From Hydractinia symbiolongicarpus (lineage: Eukaryota; Cnidaria; Hydrozoa; Anthoathecata; Hydractiniidae), in assembly GCF_029227915.1 (NCBI RefSeq), contig NC_079879.1, positions 21,284,501 to 21,348,500 on the forward strand: 64,000 nt of DNA, in the 5' to 3' direction. The notes below the pieces were generated by a model, which made no database searches, had not been told where the DNA came from, and worked only from the letters and a program-made list of their open reading frames with translations. Of the stretch, positions 13,101 through 28,100 are shown in pieces. How positions within the stretch are numbered: the stretch's first letter is position 1; every line of letters starts with the position of its first letter. The position numbers and the translations under genes were made by a program.

Positions 13101-16100
13101 TTATACTCATATTTCTTGCACGACAAACTAATGTTTTACAAAGCTGTATGATTCTCAAGGAAGGAAATTTTTGATGCTAAATAAATCTAATGCTAAACTA
13201 TTTAAAATATATTTTTCAATATGCCTAAATGCTTAATTTGAATTGAAATAGTATAAAAAACAAAAGCGTGTTGTTACTCATAGCAACAAGTTTTTACCCT
13301 CACCTGCTTGTTGCCCTGCTAAATACAACAACAACAACTTTCGGCTTTGCTCCAACATCCGAGAGCTATAATGTTTTACAGCCATATTCTCGTGCAGTCT
13401 TTTGAATGAAGCTAGTGTGTCAGTTGGAACACTAGAATGTTTCAATCCATCTTCGGGAACCTTATAAAGATTGTGCCCCTCAGGATCAATGTGTGCACCC
13501 ACCTCAATGGGTGTGGTCACAGCGGCTTCGTACTGGATTTCGGTTGGCACGCCAGTATCCTGGTCAAAGATAACGCGTGGGGCAAGTTTTGGAAAAGTAT
13601 TGTTTGCTTTTGTTCGTCCTGCTAAATATCGTTGTGACACGATTAATAACGGATGCAATGACTCCGAGAAATGATCTCTGAGACAAAAAATAAAGACAAA
13701 TATAATGCTAGCACTCAATCCTTAATAAGGGGAGGATATAGAATCAAGATTCACACACATAAAACTTACTTCGACAGGGCGTTAAACCTCATAATAATAC
13801 TGCAAAGTTGCTCCCATTTTTCATCGTAGAAAAGAACTTCAATCGCAAACGTTATGACACGTTTTATGTTGCAGTAATCGATGCACGAACTGTCATCGAA
13901 ATATGGATTAAATTTTAGACTACTGCCTCCTTTGTTTTGGTGAATATCACCATATATAGATGTTTCTTTGTCCTGAAAAAAAAAGGAATTGACAAAAGAC
14001 TGCAATAACAGGACAGTACACAAAGATTTATAAAAGACTTCACCTCTGCTCTAATAGATTCCATTTCCAACATAAGATCAAGCAGAAAATCAGCTGCCAT
14101 AGAAAAAGGCTTGCAAATCACTGCACGAAGTTCACTGATGTGATATGGGATTTCATGTGTTGTAGTATCAATGCTTGAATTCAGCAACATGATTTTCATC
14201 ATAAGGGAATGGGTAACAGCCAATAGGTTGGCACATGATTGCTGAAGAAGGACCCAGTTTTCACCGCGATGTGATAAAACCTTAATAAAAAACGTGGTTG
14301 GTTGCTACCATAATTTTTTGCTCGCAGCGTTTGCTTTATACTTAAAGTGAGTTATCTAGGCATTAGTTATTAACAGGTCATGTTTTTACAGGATACCGTT
14401 GAAATGATCAGCAAGAAATGAAAACGAACTTAACTGATGAACGCACACCAGCACTACAAAATATACTCACCAATGACCTTCTGAAGTGCAAATACATGCG
14501 GCGAAGATTACTTTTAAACATCTTAAGTGGATCCTGTGTGGGAACTTCTATTGCTTCTTTTCTCGAAGCAACGCTGAAAAAACGTACTTATTTTTATACT
14601 TAACTTTTTGTGCCAGCCTGTTTAAAGCAATCTGAGCAAACTGAGCGCCGAATTATCCATCTTATTGCAACTCTTTTTTCATTTCAAAAAAATGTTTGAC
14701 TTGATATTTATAGTCGAAGTGCACTTTGTAGGAAATTTACTGTTGTTTCATTAGTGTACCTCCCAAATCGTATGGTTATTTCCCTCCACAACCCCATGAT
14801 TGCAAATTAATATAATAACTATTAAAAAGGTCTAAAAGAAAGCGTACCGGAGTAAACCTTTCATTTTCTCAGATAGGTCATCAATTTTACTGAATCGTTT
14901 TATCTTTTAGTATTGGTTTATTCTTATTGGATATTTTAACAGATACATAAATAAGAATTACCTCTGTATTTTCTCAACTTTAATGCTCAGTGACTGTCGA
15001 CTGGGACTGGGAACGATGTGTATTTCAGGCGCATGCTCCATTGTTTTGCCACCAATATCAACTGCTTTTTGATAAATGCTTTCTGTTGTCTTCAAACATC
15101 CAGCCCACGATACAATGATACTTCCAGACGTCGACAAACTAAACCAGCTGACGTCCATGATACTACAAAACAGACAAAAAAGAAGAGACTAGTGACTAGT
15201 TTGGTGATTACACATTACAATGAGCAACCTAAAAATTTTCGGACTTTTTTATTTCAGTAAAACATCTTGTATATGTTATACAAGGTTTGTACTCAAATAA
15301 AAGAGATCCTTTTACAAAACAAATAAATACAGCCACTAATAGAAGCGTACCTAAGATATATATTATACCAGTGATATCTAGACATATAAAAATTATGGTA
15401 GCAGTAAAAAGTATACTCTGCTCAATTCACCTCTCATCGAATCGTAGATCCGGATAACCAAGTTTTTCCTCCAATAATTTCAGCGTATGTGTAGTTGAAT
15501 TGAAGTAGCTGTCCGCTGTAATAAGATTCATCTAAATGTAGAACGATGGAACAGAAGAAACATGGAGACAAATGAAGAAACGTGTGAGAAGTGATCGTTC
15601 TCGACCGATGTATTGAAAATTTATAGTTTAAGGGTTTGAAAAATCAAAAGGGTTGTTCTTTATTCTTTTTTATTCAGACGACATGCATTTGATATACTGT
15701 TGCAATTTGAGTACATGAAAAATTGATTTGGCTGGATGTTTTAAATGAGTAAATACTAAGCTCAACTCAATAGTTATAAATAGGGGGAAGAGGGTGTTCA
15801 TTCTGTACTCCATTATTATGTATTTGTTCAGTTTATCAATTAGTTACTAATACTGGATGCATATCGTAATATATGTATACCATATTCCATGTCGGAAATT
15901 TGTCAACAAAAACGCAAACACATTGGCTTTCACTAAATTTTACGTAGTTTCCTTTAAATCTTGCACCAGAATCCTATTCAAAAGATCAAGCTAGGTCTTG
16001 ACAATAACACATTTTCGATAGGATAAGAAATGATCTTATTATTAAAACGATATACGTGTACACACAGGTTCCCTGTTAGTATTAAGGAAAGTGAATGTCT

Positions 16101-19100
16101 CATAATAAAGAAGTAGGTTTACCTGACATCTCCAGGGCAGCTCATCAAGCGAAACATCTCGCAACTTCTTTCTCCGTTGCATTGATTTCCACACTTCTGG
16201 TAAAAGATTCTGTATTTTCGCGGCAGCATCCTAAAAATACCGTCTTTCAACATAATGGCAGTTCTGTTTTATCGAGAAGGATTGTTTTAAATGTTCGCTA
16301 CCTTTCTCCTCTTCTCTTCCGAAGTCATAACAGCAATAACTTTCGTGGTACAGGTTGATTTGTTACTTTTTAAAACCTACAACGCAAAATGAAGACATGA
16401 TAGCACAGCTTATTTAATCGCGTTTAGTTATACATCTTGGAATTATACACAATTTGAGTTTTTGAAAGAGAGTGATTGGTCAAAAATGTTGTTCACCTCT
16501 ACCCCAAAAAATTTTAAAAACTCCCCAGTATTAAGACGATAAAAAATAATACTCAATATCCATAAAAAAATTACTTATATACCTTTCCGGGTGGTATTTC
16601 CGTTAATTTTTCTTCGATTTTTTGCTGAAGTTCTTCGTTCTCATTAAATATCTCTGTTCCCACATTGTGATCGATTTTCTTAAGGTTTTTGTCAATGCTC
16701 TACAGGAACAAAATTAGAATATTCAACAGATACAATAGGATTAACAAGGTTTTAGCAGTATCAGTATAGAACTCTGACGCATAACTTTTTTGCGTCGAGC
16801 TTCTTGACCCCAGAGATTTATACCTTCGTTGACTGTAAAAATGAAACTAAATATCTAACTATATCTTACCTTTCCATATTCCACAACACCAGCTGAATAT
16901 TTCTTTAATCTATCGTCTTCTGAATTGGCTGCAACTACAACGATGCCACGTGGATCGCTAGACGGCTTGTTTAAAATAATCTCATTCCGTCTGAAATTTA
17001 TAAGAAGATAAACTTATCTTGTCTCATGCAAAACAAATAATTTGCTTAACACTTCTCGGTCATGGTGTATAATTTAAAAAGGAAATCATAGCAAAGTTGT
17101 GTAGTGATTTGTATGGCTTCTATGCATTCTACAATATAAGCTAAAAGCATTATGAGACAACGGGTCATTTCTCCACACGCACATAATTTAGTTACACCTA
17201 AAATCCTGAAAGGAAATAATTCATACTGATGTTAGCACAGCACATTTTCCCCAATTTTCCATTCCCTTTTGGGACTCTATGTCAATAGTGCTATGATTCG
17301 GGTAAATTTGGGAAGTGTAAAAGACAAATTTTAAAGGACGTTCACTAGCCTGATGTGTCTGCAAAACTAAAATGTTTGTCCTCTGCGAAATATTTGTCAC
17401 TTAGTATAATTCGATTGTTTCGAGAACCAGCTACAAAAATTTCACAAAAAGTTATAACAGTATTATAGATGACATTAATACAAGTTTTTTTAGAAGCCAT
17501 ACTTGTTGCACCATATGCAACTTCTGCAAAGATGCTATTAACAAACAAACAATGTATTTACTTAGTCAACCATGCCATTGTGTCTTTTGTCCATTCTAAA
17601 ACATCGTCGTGTGATTGGTTGTAAGAAGCTTTAGCTATTACAGTCACAAAGTTCTGCAAGAACTGAGCTCGTCGTTTAAACTTCAGAACTAGATGTAAAG
17701 TAATGTTACAAACAGGTAAAAAGATTATTAAAAGGCACATAGACTGAAAGAAAAAGCTAACATAAAACAAATGATAGAGATAAAACAAACAAAAATGTTA
17801 GAACAGTCTGTTCAAACCTTCTTTGTATGCTTGAGACGGAGGTAGAGCAGAGATGACAGCATTCAATATGACAGGATCCTCTGTTCCAGTCAATTCTAAA
17901 TCGCAATCTGGAGAACCTGCCATAAAAAATTTGATGCTGTTATATCATTATTACTACCACCACCCATTGATGTAAAAATAAATTTCTATAACTTTCACCT
18001 CCACGCACCACCATGGTGGGGGTGGCAATGGTGGGAACAGTGGCGGTGGTGGTAATGGTTGCGGTGGTGATTCAATCACAATGCAGAAACATACTAACAT
18101 AGGACCCTTAGTAGAGAACTTAATCGCAATATAGCGAAACAAATTCTCAATAATATGTTTTAATTCAATTCTACCTTCTTTCTGCAACTTGGTATTGTAA
18201 ATCTCAAGCGCTCGAATACTTAATGAAGTACCGGCAGAAGAGAAATCGCTGAGAGTTTTAAGTATGCCCTTCGGTTTGTTTCGTTTATACTGTTTCTTCT
18301 GTTGATATTTTGTTCCTAAAACACACGAAGTTCACAATCTTAGGTAAAGTGTAAGTATCTTTATATTATTTTGATGATGGCTGATTTACGGGTGTCTATG
18401 TCTTAGACAATAGAGCTTTATTTAAAAATCCACAAATAAATAAATGCTCTCTGCCTTACAATTTAAATAATTATTGGCACCATTTAATTTCATTATTAAC
18501 TTAATTCCTACCTGCACCAGAGCTCCCATCTCCAAATCCTGCGTTGATGCTGTCAGGTGGTACCAGTTGATTTAATATTTTATTACCCATCTCCAATACA
18601 TGGAGAGTTGCGCTTTTGTCCTTGTGTTTCGCTGTATGCTGCACATAAAAAAATCAGATTAGTTTCAATGACTGTCAAATAAAAAACGTTTTTCCTTATT
18701 AAAGTCTTTAACTACATACTTTTAAAACGATATGTGAAGCTCTACCTTACTCACAAGAAACAGGGTCTTGATAAATACCAACATAGCATGTATGCACCCA
18801 CCTGAGCTACGTAGTGTGAAATACAAGCCACCATATGCTGAAGTGATTCACTGGCAGCTGTTTGTCGTTTGTTTTTAAATATTGTGTGAATTTCTTTTAG
18901 AACACCCAGCATGTCGCATAGAATCTAGGGTAAAAAAAATTGCTTGTGATCCTGCAATGTGCTTTGTGAGATATGCAAAGATAAAAGAATTAAACAGTAT
19001 GTCAGGTGTTACACTTCAAGTGTCCAAATCTTTCATGCCTACAGCTTCGAATAAACTGAATTTATATTTCTTGATCTTAATTCTCTACCATGGTAAAAAA

Positions 19101-22100
19101 TTTATTCTGACAAATTGAATTTTGATCATTTTCTTGATTTTTTAAATCTTTTAACGATGTTTCAAAACTTCTAAACTCCTTATGATAATCTTAAACTTGA
19201 GAAAAGAAAAAAAAATGTGTCAAGACACCAAACCTTCCAAATATAGATACCTTGATTACTGGAATGATTGGTAGTTTCCAGTATATGATGGGCGTAAGAA
19301 GACCATACATTTTCACAACAGCTTGTAGACACAGCATGTTATCATTCAACCAACCAGAAAGCTCAATGGCAACCAATAGTTTCTCACATTGAGCTAGCCG
19401 AGAAATCTATACGGAAAACAAAAGAGCTAAAACACATCTGATTAAGGATGTGTGACATGATAGAGTTAGAATACGTAAAATGAGAGTTCAGCTCCCTAAA
19501 AACACACACCTGTCCTTTTTTAACTGGACCTTGGTCACATAAAGTGTCACAAAACAAACAACCTTCTTTGATGGCTATATCAACCATTATGAAAACACTT
19601 TGGACAAAATAACGTTGCACAATCTGAGAACTGTTATTCAAATTGTTCATTTTAATTCTAAAGTAAAAAACAACAACAAATAAATAAATAACTTGAAAGT
19701 AAAAATTAGAATGTCAAATTCTCCATGGATCAACGTTTACAAAAATATCGTTTCAAAGAATAAAAATGGAACATAATTGCAGGTATATTTACCTTTTAGG
19801 TTGCAGCTTAAAATCATTGTTTACAGTTTTAATGTTTGAATGCTCACTGGGTTTCACTTCGACAAAATAATTCCAGAGGCCAGAACATGATAGTTTTGCC
19901 ACCTTCCATCCATCATCTTGAAAAGCAACCTGTTTTGAGATAAAACTAACAATGTAGTATATTTAACAAAACAACAACAGCATTATTTACCCATCTCAGT
20001 CAAATAATCAATTATCTAACAAACAAATTATAATCTAAATGACCTTGCTATCAAACCTAAACATTTTACTGCAACAAATATATTCATATAGTATATAAAA
20101 AGACCCTACGCTGACCTGTATCTTGCAAAATCAAAAACTTTCCAATAGAACAAACCCATTCACATTGCTATGAATATTTTTTAGTCAAACATACCTTAGC
20201 TAAATAAGCATATGCAAGTATCAATGGTAATGGGTGTGCAGCCAGAAACGGTCGTCCAGTTTGACCTATTGATCCACCAATCAGTTTTCCCTTTTTATCA
20301 TAAGCACCGATAGCAGCAACATACCTTTGATTTGGTTCCAGACCTTTTACAGTAAACAGACAATTACTGCTATACGGTACCTAAAACAAGAGAAAAGTTG
20401 TTTTTGTCTACTTATTTCACATGTATATTTATGTACAACTTGCATCCTTGATCATCGAGAGAGATTCAATCTCTAGATATGAAAGATTTACCAATTATGG
20501 CTAAATAGAAGCAGATTGCCATTATCAAATCAATTTCTGCCAGCATAAATAATTCAAACTATGTATATTACTTCAAAGACAAATGTTTCATCAACAGATA
20601 TTATATAACTTACACACAATCATCAGTGATATCTGATATATTTACAAATGTAGCGTTTTAATTAATATTTATTCTTAATTTTTAATATGAGAAATTTTAG
20701 AAAAAGAAACCGTTCTGGCTGTTTAATGCTAATATTTTCAAAATGACAACTTGCAAAAGCTTTTTTAAACCACAAAATATTGTATTAAGGTCAAACCCTA
20801 ATTTATTCCTGAAGGTTTATTAAGATTGCATTTATTAGGGTAAATACACAGAAAAACTGTTTGAAGGAAAATTTACCCTTAGTGAGAATGTACATAGAAA
20901 CATGCTTTTTAGAGATAATAAAAAATCACCTGCTCTCCCGTGCCAGCATACTGTGTGTCACTAAGCCTCACTTTCACATTATTTCCTGCCGCATTGCGTA
21001 AATACAAACAATACCAAGCAATTTGCTCTCCACCTTTTGGTGTATATTCTGCAGGCTTTAAAATCATGCTGGTACAACCTCTGTATAACAAGATGGGAGG
21101 TGGTGGTACATATTGTGACACTACACCTTTGGCGATATTATCTGATCTTATTCGGTCTTCCACGATAGCTGCTTTTTGAAGATGTTCATATGTCTCCTAT
21201 AAAAATTTAAATATATAAAAAATTATGGTTAAGATTCTATTAAACTAACTAACTTTAATAAATAAAGAATTTAATTCAGTCACTAAAAATAAAGATCCTG
21301 TCACAAACAAATGCAAGAAAATTTTAGTAAGGAAAATCTCTGTTGGTGAAATTGTAAAAGGTTACTATGTAATTCATGTTGTGATATTTCAGGATATGTT
21401 TTCTGCAAATGAACCATTTTAAAGTTTTTCGCACAGATTATTCTTGCAAATCAACTGGTACTTTTTCAGAACGTAATTTTTTTCAAGTTTTTTATCTATT
21501 GAGATAAGGTAGCCTTTAATTGAACCTGCCCTAACATACAGGCTTTAAAGTTCGTGAAAATTCATTTTAGCCAGTAAGTCATTTCTGAAATTTTCACGAT
21601 TAGTTTTCACGAACTGGCTGTTTAGGAACAAACAACTTTTCATGAATTTAAACAAAATTGGTAAAAGTCGAAAAATTAAACAACTTAAAGAAAGTAATCT
21701 ACAGAACAAAACTCTTCAGTCCAACCACAAAGATGGCAACTGTAAGCTCTTTTGTTTTTAAAATTCTCAAGAGCAAGAACATATAGAAAATATAGAAAGT
21801 TCATATTCATAGTTTTTGGCAACTTCACCAAAGCCAAGGAAAAATTCAAAACAAATTTCTTAACCACAAAAAATATAATTTAAATAAATAAATATTTCCT
21901 TTTATTTCAATGTTTTGTTTTTGAGTGAAATTCTAAATACAATGTGTCTTTTTAGGCGTTGTATACAGTGGATAACTGCATTTGCATCCTTTTGATTGGT
22001 TACTCCCTTTTCTACGAAATATATTTTCTGAAAGGTTAGTCAAGCAGGTAACATAGTATATAAAAGACAAAAATTTGATCACTTAAACTAAATAGTGGTC

Positions 22101-25100
22101 ATAATAGTCATAATTAAGGTCCACTCATTTGTGAAAACGCAATAACTTGATTACAAATAAGATTTTTGACTTAAAAGTTATTATAGTGTGCTTTTAGACA
22201 ACATTGTATTGGAGTTGGTATAATTGTTTTTTGGATTAGCTATAACTTCTGAGTTCCAGAATTTAGAGAAGGCTATTTTAAAGAAGGCTGATAAGACTTT
22301 TTGAAAAAAAAACAAAACAGATTAAGGCCAAATAAATCATAGGTTTTGGAAAGACATCAAAATTATGTCCCCTAAATGTGCTAAAAGTGCTAAAAATAAT
22401 TTGGGAAAATAATAATTCAGCACCGTTAATAGCGCCAACACTAGTAGCTAATATTAGTATTTACAACTAGACACTCAATTTTCGTCATTCCACAAAGGGT
22501 GTCGCAAGGGTCTCAAATTAATTCTCAGACTAAAATTCATTAGAATCACGAAATAAAAAAGTTGTGGCTGCTCTAGCCGGTTTTGCAGGTTCATTGCCAT
22601 ATTTGGGAAAGGCTGGATGTGGGTAATACTGTAAATAATATATCTTTATAGGACCTGTATTTAAAGAGCTAAAATTTTGTCTCAAGGCAGGCAGATCAGC
22701 AGGCAGGCATTTCGTTGTTGGGGGCGTTAATTTTACATGTGTATTTGTACAGAAGTTAGTTTATATAATGGCATTATACATAGACAAAACTATGCAACAA
22801 TAAACACACCTCTAATAAAGCAGAAACTTCTTTAGGATTACTTATACTCTTTGTTTGCACCAAACTCATAAGATACAATGCTTTGGATAAATCATTTTTT
22901 CCTGCTTTTGACAAAACATCAACACTGTCAGTAATTGATGGCTTCTAAAACATGCGAAAAGAAGGAATATCACTAAATCTGCACAATATGTAATCCTGTT
23001 CAAAAATATGTTGTTCATAACAGGATTTCTTTCGATAGATTTTCACATGGAACATACTGTTGGATTTTCCTACTAGAATAAATATGGCCTAATCAAGCCT
23101 TAATGTCATCAAATGCCACAGAAAAGTTTTTACCTTGTTTTTTTGTTGAGTCTGTTTAATTTTTGCTTTTGGAATATCCAATGGTTCTATGAAGCGAATA
23201 CATTTATTACATACCGAAAGACTACAAAAGCAAACTGTGTAGTAGTTTGCAGGAGGGATCTTACACAGAATAGATAAAGTTATTTTTTTCACCTTTTATT
23301 TTCACATCATGTGTTTTACAACGTTAAGATTGCAAAGGATTCAAATAATTTTTATGAGTATAACTAATATATGAGTATTTTTAATCGTGTAAATCTATAC
23401 TATAATAATGCATCATTGTCACGACTTCTTAAAATCTACACAATTCCACTTATTCCTCTCATACTTTCAACTTGAGGGTGATCTGCTCTCAAGGGTGAGA
23501 TTTTTTTCTATTTATTTTTAATTGCATTAAAACATAGAAATATAAGGTAACTGTTGGCTTACTTTTGATTATATCATTTCTGCCATAACAAAGAATTTTA
23601 TCCTGACAAATATTTATTTCATCAAAGAACAGTTATCCTAATTAAAATTTCTTTTGTTGCCACAATACGACAATAGCACTTACTCTGAAGTACTTGTTGC
23701 AGCATTTGAATACGATGATGATGGTACGTTAATTCCAAATGAAATGAGTTCAGATTCATGTCAAACATGTTGTTGACATTATCACTGCATGCCTCCTAAA
23801 ATAAATAAACACAGATAAAACAAAATTCTTTTGTTTAAAAATTTTTTTTGTTACAATCTATGCGTCTTGCTTTAAAATAATTCTCCGAGAGAATAATTTA
23901 ATATTTTCTGTAATTTTTTTTGCTACTTATATTTTAACCAGACATGCTTGAAATTTTCAGTTTTAAAACTAGTCTATTGTGCATGAATTTATCTAAAAAA
24001 CATTTTTATTAATTTTTTTAATTTGATGGCTATGATTTTTTTCATGATTAAGGATAAAACAGTTAAAACCTAGCCATAACATTAAAAAATCTCTCCATTT
24101 AAATTGCTGTTAACAAATATTTTTGGTACCAACACCTTTTGTACAATTTGCGCCATTCTGCAGATGTGCAATACTACAGGTATCAATAAGAAAATGATCT
24201 AATTTATATAAACAATATAAACATTAGACGTCAAGAATAATTTAGAAATCTAGCTATTTTAAAACTTGTGTTATAAATACATATTCTGTTATTGTATTTC
24301 TTGAAATAAGAGTCAAATGTGTTGACAACACTAAGGAAATGTGTACAAAAAACCTGAGAGATACAACATTCAAGTAGTGATTTTTAGAAGTAGGAGACAG
24401 CATGAAATTTAATTACTTGCAAGCTGTCATCAGAAACACGTCCCGAAGTTAATAAACTGTTATCTCGAGCTGTATTTACAGCATTTAAACATAAAGTCAA
24501 CATTCTGTTTATAAAATCCAGCACATCAATTCCATTTTGTGAAACATCTAAATATGTTGCTATGTTCAAGAGATGTTCAATGAGAAGATTCTTTTTTGCA
24601 TTGGTGTCAATAGACTTCTCTGATTTTGCACTAAACACCTAAAAATAAATACAATTTTACAATGAAAGATACATATGCTTAAGTAATTGAAAAATGTAGT
24701 GCCTAGGTTTATTTCATTCGATCTCCCATTTTTGAATACGGGATTGTTCACCAATGATGTCAACCAATTGTTTAAGATTCTTGATTCCTCCCTCCATCAG
24801 CCTGTGTTGACCTGCATCAACTTTGCTTTACCCCCTATTAAGTTGACGTCATCTTTTTGGAAAAAGATCCCCCTTGACATATTCATACATATTTGAACTC
24901 AAGAGAAATTTATCACAACAACAAAAACTCTTCAACACTGTTTCTTCATTATCACCATAAACATCCTACAGTGTTTCACAGACCCATTTGTGGTCAGAAA
25001 AGTCAATGGTTTTAAAAATGTGAAGGTTGCGGTCAACAGCGTCACCTCAACCAGTGTCAACTTCAGCATACCCCCTAATGATTGATGTCATTTGTGAACA

Positions 25101-28100
25101 ACCCATAAACTACTAGTGATTGAAACTTAAAAAGCCTTAAATAAAGTTGATGCAATATCAACTAACGAGTTCGAGGAATATAATATGCACAAGTAAGATA
25201 AAGAAAAGTAACTGTAATAACTAAGTATTTAATATTAGTTGGTAAGTCTGTGGAAAAATCCAGTTAATCAGATGAACACAAGAACAATATCACCTTTAAT
25301 ATAAAATTAAAAAACCCTTACATTCTGAGAATTTAAATCTGTATATAAGGTACTATCTGCATTAATGTGTGCTGTAGCAAGACATTCTAAAACCATGGCT
25401 AACTTTAAACTGGCTTCAATGGCAGCACATGCATCAATGCTTTGTAAATTCAACTGAATCATTGCTTTTTGTGTAATGATCAATATTTGAAGCCACTAAA
25501 ATAGACAGATAACATTTGTAGATTTTTTTAAAATGTTTTTTCTCAGTTGAGAAATCTTACATGTTTTTTTTAAATCATTGACATGAAACTCTGCAATGAT
25601 ACTATTATTTCATTTTCACTAATTATTATGAAAATGTTTCCATTTACCATGTCTTGTTTTGGCATCAGATAGCTTTTAAGACAATTTTTTATATAAATTA
25701 AAGAAATTACCTTGAAGAAGAGCAAATCTTGATAGATGGATTTGTGATTTTCAAATATAGGTGAGTTGATGCGTGCAAAATGAGTTTTACATTTACCCCA
25801 TAGAAACAGAGCAACATCAATAAGCATATCATGGTAAGAGATGATCAAGTTTGCCTGTAAATTAAAAAAAGTATTTACAAGTAAAGAAAAACAGTGTTTT
25901 CATACTTAAACCATCAAAATCAAGTTAAATGATATGCTCTTGTTGTGACGTTTCTGACTCACTATGAATTAGCTTAGTAAAAATATATACTGTCGAAGTA
26001 TTGTTAGTACATTTTTTGTTTTGAAAACAAATTAGATTACTTACTGCATCTTTATCAGCTAAATCTTTGTTTACCAAATTAGCAACAACAAGTAAGTCAT
26101 CAACATGAGCAGCTTTATCTATATTATTAAAGGGAAGTTACTTATTTTAATATTATATAGCTACGAATCAAGAAAATAACGACATGAGACAAAACTATTC
26201 ACTATTACATGACAACAATCTTTATGACATTAGTAATGCTACTAGTTGCATGACCAGTAGAAAGATCTACTAATAGGCACAAAAGTATAAAAAAAGTCTC
26301 CATAATAATACTGGTTATTTGTCTGTCTTTGGGCTAAAATGACAACTTAGCTGGGCATGGCGAATTCCATGCAAGCCCGCCTGTAAAATCCAACAACAGC
26401 CGCAATTTGTTTTGTTACTTTTTCTGTGTGTTCTTAAATATCGTTTTAATCTTCCAACTTCCTTTTATTATGATCTTTACCTCTCCAAAAAAATTTGCCA
26501 CCTAAACAGTGCTCGATACATCCAGTTCGAGCTGATGTTCTCTTATTTGACCACTGGGCACATGGTCAATGGGGCAGCTTATTTGGTAATTAGGCACTTA
26601 CTTGGTAAATTACATTAAATCAATAAATAATTTACTAATAATATAATACTTACTATTTTTAGGAAACTGAGATCCATTATTCTCCTCAGACTTTAACACA
26701 ACAACCTTCTTCTTTACATGTGAAGTGTTAAAACTTGCCATAGCTAACAATATCTTAAGCACTTTTATTTCCCTGATGAAGTTAGCATCATTTGGATATT
26801 TTTCTAACTCTTTTATTGTTGCACCAACTAATGTATCAAAAGCTTCCCAATTTTCGTAATTATAAGCTAACTTCACAAAGCGAACTATAGACTTTAATGA
26901 AATACTTTGAGATCCTAAAAAACAAAAGTTATTATTAATTCAAAATTATTAATTCTTGTAGTTATAACATTAAAAAAATACTGATATAGTGCAAATGTGC
27001 TTCTAAAACAGGTTAAAAAGATTGACGACATACCAGCTGATGCCAAATCTAGAAGAGTAAGATTGGTGATAATATTCTTAATGCCAGGTCCTCGTCTTCC
27101 AGGCAGCTGGGGTTGGATGCCACCACCACCAGACGCAACTTCAACTCCAGCAAAAAACAATTCCACATAGACATCTTGTACACATTCATCTAAATCTGGT
27201 GCACCTAAGCTTGTTTGCAACAGTCGCCGATTTGAATTTGTCAGTGCTTCTAAAATAGCTAAAAACTGTGCAGCACGACCCTTAAAAATTTCTGCCAATA
27301 GCCTTTCTGTGCCTGTCCTAGGCCAAGCATTCTAAATAGTAAAAATAAACATTGAAAGTAAATATAGCTTTATTTACACTGTGTTTTGATAGAGGCAATG
27401 AATGACATCTCTTTTTCAAACCCATATTGCCTTTGACAGAATTAACAGAAAGGTATATAACAAAGTAGGAATTTATCACAACTTTCTTATTTTATCATCT
27501 GCAATTTTGTCACGAACAACAAAAACTATTTTTTTGTCACTAACTGGCTGCTAGTAGCTATAAATTAAACCTCGCTGTTTAAAATTACTTACCTGTGCAA
27601 TATCTTTTAAGTGTGGTTTTATCTTTGGTCTTAATATACCTTTAGGTCGACGTCTGCTTTCAAATACACTTCTTTTAAATACCATCGCATTCATTTTGAG
27701 GGATGCTTGTGTAAATGCAAATATAACTTCAGGTGTTTCGAGTGATGTGCTCATCTTTTGAATTTCTTGTAGCTCGTTAATCTAAAACCAAATCAATTAA
27801 TGTGTGCAGGCCTATCAATAAGGGGAGAGTGATCGCTCTTGCTCACACAGACTCACCTAATTCTAAGAAATGAAAAACCTACTGAGCCATTAATTGCTCT
27901 CCTGATTCAAAAATATTTTGTCTGGCTGAGCAATATCAATTCATCTCACATGGAAATCAATGCTATCTTTCTTATTGTTTGCATTTTGTCATAAGTTTTA
28001 AGTTTATAAACTTATTCTATTTATTCAGATTGCTCACCCAGTGTAAATTATTGTAACTTTGAGGGAGTGATTTATTGCTCAGGTGTTATTTTCTTAATGA

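Larger units (their letters stand above)
4104..15162 (-). other. CFAP54: CFAP54 exon map, exons 34-50 (residues about 1543-3200)
   Basis: Exons: 15162-14962, 14573-14471, 14280-14044, 13972-13770, 13677-13304, 11791-11512, 10926-10744, 10547-10481, 9964-9133, 8964-8811, 8199-7872, 7722-7558, 7103-6833, 6647-6539, 6291-5456, 4934-4599, 4399-4104. Exons 42 (832 nt) and 48 (836 nt) are the longest. Exon 48 contains a Lys/Ser/Thr-rich linker (KGKKKSTSSNSKLSKPTASK). Exon 49 has a beta-like EYEIALQWYKPELVES segment typical of the CFAP54 C-terminus. The acceptor of exon 48 is the second AG of a CAGAG; the first would shift the frame into a stop. The intron between exons 38 and 39 is 1.5 kb and holds the inverted repeat copy at 12040-12432. 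Confidence 0.85.

Noticed and set aside
24700-25130. Possible repeat pair with CCCCCTA and TGACGTCAT-like words in a CFAP54 intron
   Set aside because: The similarity is limited to short words and is too weak to call an element.
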